A DNA stretch of 52,293 bases from Acholeplasmatales bacterium (GTDB lineage Bacteria > Bacillota_I > Bacilli_A > Acholeplasmatales > Anaeroplasmataceae), in NCBI GenBank assembly GCA_024697825.1, contig JAILEP010000098.1:1-52293 (forward strand). Direction: 5' to 3'. Every line of letters starts with the position of its first letter. Position 1 is the stretch's first letter. Shown piece by piece: positions 49,278-52,293 of the stretch. The notes beneath the pieces were generated by a model. The model did not search any database, was not told where the DNA came from, and saw nothing but the letters and a program-made list of their open reading frames with translations. Position numbers and translations under genes: made by a program.

Positions 49278-50561
49278 ATGGTAGATACTTATGAAGAAGA
49301 CTTCAACTATCCCCGCTTTACTGAAGATATGGTAAAGGACCACACTATTCTAATCCCTCAGATGCTACCAATTCATATGTCTTTATTTGAATCAGCTTTA
49401 ATTCAGGCTGGCTATAAGGTAGAGATTATGAGAAATGAAGGTCCTGAGGTTGTTCAGGAGGGTCTAAAGTATGTACATAATGATACATGCTATCCAGCTC
49501 TTTTAGTTATCGGACAGTTCATTGATAATTTAAATCATAGAAACGATCATGATAAGCTAGTTCTTCTTATCACACAAACAGGTGGTGGATGCCGTGCATC
49601 TAACTACCTACACCTTTTAAGAAAGGCACTTAAGAAGGCTGGCTATGGATTTATTCCAGTTGTATCACTTAATGCCTCTAACCTAGAAAAGGATTCAGGC
49701 TTTAAGCTTACATTCCCATTAATTAGAAAGCTTGTCCCTGCAATCACTTATGGTGATGAGCTTATGTATTTACGTAACAAAACTCAAACATATGAGGTAA
49801 ACAAGGGTGAAACTGCAGCTTTAGTTGATAAATGGCTAAAGAAGATTTCAGATCAGTTTGCTAATAAAAAGGGTATTTCACATGGAGATGTAAAGAAAAA
49901 CCTTAACCAAATGGCTAAGGAATTTGACGCAATCCAGGTTGATTTATCACATAAAAAGCCAAGAGTTGGTATCGTAGGTGAAATTTATATTAAATATGCA
50001 TCCTTAGGTAACAACCATCTTGAGGACTTCTTAGTTTCTCAGGACGCAGAGGTAATGGTACCAGGCTTATATGGATTCCTATTATATTGTGTACAGAATA
50101 ATATATATGATTATGAAATCTATGGTAAGAATAAGAGAACAGCTAAGATTTCTAAGCTACTTCTTTGGTATTTAAGACGTCAGGAAACAATGATGATTAA
50201 TGCCATGAAGGATACTAAATTCTCACCAATGAATTATTTCGCTCATACTAAGGAGCTATCTAATGGTGTATTAGACCATGGTACTAAGATGGGCGAGGGC
50301 TGGTTACTTACAGCTGAAATGATGGAATTAATCGAGGAAGGCTATGAGAACATTATTTGTGCTCAGCCATTTGGATGTCTTCCTAACCACATTTGTGGTA
50401 AGGGCGTTATGAAGAAGATTAAATCAATTCATCAGGACGCAAACATTGTCGCAATCGATTATGACCCATCTGCCACAAAGGTAAATCAGGAAAATAGAAT
50501 CAAGCTAATGCTTGCAATCGCAAGAGAGCGTATTACAGAAGATGACAAAGCCGAGCTATAA
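49278..50561 (+). CDS. 2-hydroxyacyl-CoA dehydratase-like iron-sulfur protein
   Basis: 427 residues, matching the C-terminal part of giant activase fusion proteins and related to HgdB and double-cubane cluster proteins. Candidate cluster ligands are Cys71 (NDTCYPA), Cys105 (GGGCRASN), Cys361, Cys367 and Cys373 (CAQPFGCLPNHIC). GEGWLLTAEM is a typical family segment. It starts at the base after the activase stop codon with GGGAGG upstream. Together the two proteins total 1399 residues, about the size of the fused form known elsewhere. The reaction is not assigned. Confidence 0.85.
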   Translation: MVDTYEEDFNYPRFTEDMVKDHTILIPQMLPIHMSLFESALIQAGYKVEIMRNEGPEVVQEGLKYVHNDTCYPALLVIGQFIDNLNHRNDHDKLVLLITQTGGGCRASNYLHLLRKALKKAGYGFIPVVSLNASNLEKDSGFKLTFPLIRKLVPAITYGDELMYLRNKTQTYEVNKGETAALVDKWLKKISDQFANKKGISHGDVKKNLNQMAKEFDAIQVDLSHKKPRVGIVGEIYIKYASLGNNHLEDFLVSQDAEVMVPGLYGFLLYCVQNNIYDYEIYGKNKRTAKISKLLLWYLRRQETMMINAMKDTKFSPMNYFAHTKELSNGVLDHGTKMGEGWLLTAEMMELIEEGYENIICAQPFGCLPNHICGKGVMKKIKSIHQDANIVAIDYDPSATKVNQENRIKLMLAIARERITEDDKAEL

Positions 50562-50575
50562 AAGCCCGGCTTTTT
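50547..50575 (+). terminator. Terminator of the activase/dehydratase operon
   Basis: AAAGCCG...CGGCTTT stem with an inner AGC/GCT-type pairing, followed by TTTTC; it overlaps the stop codon region of the second gene. Confidence 0.85.
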
Positions 50576-50587
50576 CTTATATATTTA

Positions 50588-50622
50588 AAATAAAAGAAAA
50601 ATCTAAGGCTTAAACCTTAGAT
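50588..50622 (-). terminator. Terminator after nusG, overlapping its stop codon
   Basis: Minus-strand ATCTAAGG-TTTAAG-CCTTAGAT followed by TTTTCTTTTATTTT. The nusG TAA lies inside the 5' arm. Confidence 0.85.
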
Positions 50623-51159
50623 CTTTTTTACGTCTGCGATATCTAACTCAGTAGGAGTTGCTGAACCGAAGATTTCGATTAATACAGTAACGATACCCTT
50701 TTCTTCGTTAACACTAACAATTTCAGAAATCTGACCAGCGAATGCACCTGAAATAACCTCAACCTTATCGCCCTTTTCAAGCTCGCTCTTTGGCTTAGTA
50801 ATCATACCAAGCTTGTTTAAGATACGGTTCATTTCATCATTAGTTACAGGAACTGGCTTAGTACCTCCACCTGAAGAACCTAGGAAGCCTGTTACCTTTG
50901 GTGTATTTCTTACCATGAACCAAGCCTTTTCATCCATTTCTCCGTCTACTTCCATTTCAACGAATACATAACCTGGGAATAGCTTGTTAACCTTCTGCTT
51001 CTTGTTACCCTTCTTATCAATTACTTCAACAGTCTCTTCAGGAATTAGCACCTGATAGATCTGATCTTCCATATTCATTGATACTCTACGACGCTCAAGG
51101 TCTGTCTTAACTGAATTTTCATAACCAGAATAAGTTGTTACGATATACCATCTTTTCAT
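50617..51159 (-). CDS. nusG: Transcription elongation/termination factor NusG
   Basis: 180 residues with the N-terminal NGN domain (KRWYIVTTYSGYENSVK, FPGYVFVEMEVD, WFMVRNTPKVTGFLG) that binds RNA polymerase, and a C-terminal KOW domain (GDKVEVISGAFAGQISEIVSV). NGN and KOW have the usual lengths. AGGAGA precedes the start. It follows secE in the rpmG-secE-nusG order common to bacteria. Confidence 0.97.
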   Translation of the reverse strand: MKRWYIVTTYSGYENSVKTDLERRRVSMNMEDQIYQVLIPEETVEVIDKKGNKKQKVNKLFPGYVFVEMEVDGEMDEKAWFMVRNTPKVTGFLGSSGGGTKPVPVTNDEMNRILNKLGMITKPKSELEKGDKVEVISGAFAGQISEIVSVNEEKGIVTVLIEIFGSATPTELDIADVKKI

Positions 51160-51177
51160 ATTATACTACATCTCCTC

Positions 51178-51738
51178 TTAGCTAAAAATTAATACAAAGA
51201 TATTCGAAATAAATGCATCATATAAATATAATAATGCTACGAAAATTATCATAAAGATAAATACACGAGCTAAGTTAGCTAAGAACTTAGGCCATGTTAA
51301 CCATGTAATCTTCTTAAGCTCTGGGAATGATGGCTTAAAGAAAGGCCATAATGCATATAATAAACCTAGAGCAGATACACCGATCAATACCCATGCAAAT
51401 GCTGTTGAATGAGTACCAATAACTGGGAAGTTTTCCTTAACCTCAATTGAGCCTTCAATAATTAAGCATCCAAGTAATAATGTAATTAATGCTACAACTA
51501 CGAATACGTAATTTTCCCACTTGTGCTCTTCCTTTAAATATTCACCTAATGCAGCGATACCAAACTTTGAGTCCTTCTCCTGCTTCTTTTCAATTTGCTT
51601 ACGGATCTTCTTTTCAACCTGATCCTTCTTGCTTTCCTCCTGCTTATCTTCCTTAGCAGGCTTAGCTTCTACTTCAGCTTCTGTGTTTTCTACTTCAGCT
51701 TCAACATTAGCTTCATCTAATTTCTTTTCATCAGCCAT
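51178..51738 (-). CDS. secE: Enlarged SecE translocase subunit with three membrane helices
   Basis: Small partner of SecY. Residues 139-186 carry the conserved amphipathic helix and membrane helix (FPELKKITWLTWPKFLANL). Unlike the single-helix SecE of most Gram-positives, this 186-residue form has two extra helices (77-95 and 112-133) and a long charged N-terminus (1-75, Glu/Lys-rich coiled coil). The three-helix layout recalls E. coli SecE. The ATG at 51738 is preceded by AGGAGA; a TTG two codons upstream is less likely. Confidence 0.9.
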   Translation of the reverse strand: MADEKKLDEANVEAEVENTEAEVEAKPAKEDKQEESKKDQVEKKIRKQIEKKQEKDSKFGIAALGEYLKEEHKWENYVFVVVALITLLLGCLIIEGSIEVKENFPVIGTHSTAFAWVLIGVSALGLLYALWPFFKPSFPELKKITWLTWPKFLANLARVFIFMIIFVALLYLYDAFISNIFVLIFS

Positions 51739-51750
51739 AATCAAAATCTC

Positions 51751-51900
51751 CTATCTAGTTTCCTTATGGATTGTATATTTGTTACAAGTAGGACAGAACT
51801 TCTTGAATTCTAATCTCACATTGTTTTTAGCTGGATTTTTAGTTGTCTGATAATTTCTGCTTAAACATTCTTCGCAGACAAGTATTACCTTTTCTCTCAT
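51751..51900 (-). CDS. rpmG: Ribosomal protein L33
   Basis: A 49-residue protein read directly from sequence: it begins [17 protein letters not shown] and ends YTIHKETR. The zinc pairs CEEC and CPTC are both present, so this is the zinc-binding form. It stands before secE and nusG, with its promoter upstream. Confidence 0.93.
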   Translation of the reverse strand: MREKVILVCEECLSRNYQTTKNPAKNNVRLEFKKFCPTCNKYTIHKETR

Positions 51901-51924
51901 ATCAAATCACCATTTTCGACCAAA

Positions 51925-51949
51925 ATAAAAAACCTTCAATAATCAGGTT
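51925..51949 (-). terminator. Possible attenuator hairpin in the rpmG leader
   Basis: Minus-strand AACCT-GATTATTGA-AGGTT followed by TTTTATTTT lies at the predicted 5' end of the rpmG transcript, upstream of the start codon. An alternative CAAT/ATTG pairing would disrupt it. Confidence 0.45.
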
Positions 51950-51956
51950 CATTGTT

Positions 51957-51985
51957 ATTTTAATACATAAGAGACTGATAGTCAA
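51957..51985 (-). promoter_or_regulatory. Promoter of the rpmG-secE-nusG operon
   Basis: Minus-strand TTGACT (51980-51985), a 17-base spacer and TAAAAT (51957-51962). Confidence 0.8.
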
Positions 51986-51990
51986 GCAAG

Positions 51991-52018
51991 AAAAAAAATT
52001 ACCTCCCTTTAGGGAGGC
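51991..52018 (-). terminator. Terminator after the right-edge sigma-like gene
   Basis: Minus-strand CCTCCC-TAAA-GGGAGG followed by TAATTTTTTTT, directly after the stop codon at 52020-52022. Confidence 0.9.
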
Positions 52019-52019
52019 A

Positions 52020-52293
52020 TTAAGCTAATGTTTTCTTAATATTATCAATAATTTGTCTATATTTGTAATAAACAACATGATACATAACATTATATTTTTT
52101 ACTAAAATCAGCTATCGTCATTCCACTTAATATACATTCATTAAATATATCTAACGCTAATTCATCATTAGAATATTCATGATTAGCTGATGTTATTATA
52201 AGCTTAGTTAATGGTTGATTATCATTTGGTGTCCCATATAGATTAAAATAATCAATTTCCTCATTAAAGAATTTTAGATTTAATGAGGAAATT
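52020..52293 (-). CDS. C-terminal part of a probable sigma-factor-like HTH protein (partial)
   Basis: At least 90 residues are visible, ending YRQIIDNIKKTLA; the 5' part lies off the right edge. The last ~50 residues (SNDELALDIFNECILSGM, TIADFSKKYNVMYHVVYYKYRQ) fit a helix-turn-helix like sigma region 4. In Bacillus the order sigH-rpmG-secE-nusG is known, so a divergent SigH-type factor is a reasonable guess. The sequence itself is too divergent for certainty. Confidence 0.55.
   Translation of the reverse strand, partial: ISSLNLKFFNEEIDYFNLYGTPNDNQPLTKLIITSANHEYSNDELALDIFNECILSGMTIADFSKKYNVMYHVVYYKYRQIIDNIKKTLA

Overview
This window is AT-rich, densely coded chromosomal DNA from a low-GC Gram-positive bacterium. 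The ribosomal block has the Firmicutes S10-spc-alpha order and lacks rpsD between rpsK and rpoA, as in Bacilli. Small heat-shock genes carry CIRCE operators, and consensus sigma-A-type promoters and intrinsic terminators are common. An Rnf complex and a 2-hydroxyacyl-CoA dehydratase-type activase point to anaerobic metabolism. I infer an uncultured, probably host-associated anaerobe of the Bacilli/Erysipelotrichia/Mollicutes-related group; this is not proven. The standard genetic code is used: at least one gene ends in TGA. I see no mobile elements, CRISPR arrays, tRNA or rRNA genes.

Layout, left to right. 1-2985: start of an off-window gene, then a xylose operon (xylB-xylA). 2984-5583: a housekeeping operon (ybgC-type thioesterase, DUF5662 protein, maf, dusB). 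5653-7890: lysS and an unknown acidic protein. 7893-9026: an SGNH/GDSL esterase. 9104-16060: glyA, an ANTAR-domain regulator and rnfC-D-G-E-A-(small Cys-rich membrane protein)-B, closely packed with no terminator seen between them. 16304-30996: a 14.5-kb S10-spc-alpha ribosomal operon with its promoter, a structured leader and a terminator; secY, adk, map, infA and rpoA are embedded. 31024-37195: a YgjV-like membrane protein, a Lys/Ala/Pro-rich DUF2188 protein, mfd and an aspartate-type aminotransferase. 37190-38223: two Hsp20 genes behind two CIRCE elements. 38292-44060: cysS, mrnC and a giant P-type ATPase. 44084-46160: a GLUG-repeat lipoprotein. 46282-50575: a plus-strand pair encoding a double activase and its 2-hydroxyacyl-CoA dehydratase-like partner. 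50588-52293: nusG, secE, rpmG and the 3' end of a sigma-factor-like gene.

How the genes work together: the Rnf complex would couple ferredoxin and NAD redox chemistry to ion pumping, and an iron-sulfur activase system for difficult reductions lies nearby. The ribosomal, SecY/SecE, NusG, RpoA, LysRS, CysRS, Mfd and RNA-maturation genes make this a core-information region.

The most unusual features are: (1) an Rnf operon whose RnfB ends after the Fes domain, with no ferredoxin modules; (2) beside it, a small one-TM Cys-rich protein resembling the NqrM cluster-maturation factor; (3) an ANTAR regulator leading the Rnf genes; (4) a CtpE-like P-type ATPase with an approximately 430-residue predicted extracytoplasmic insert before its last membrane helix; (5) a 22-bp perfect palindrome covering the -35 region of the activase promoter.
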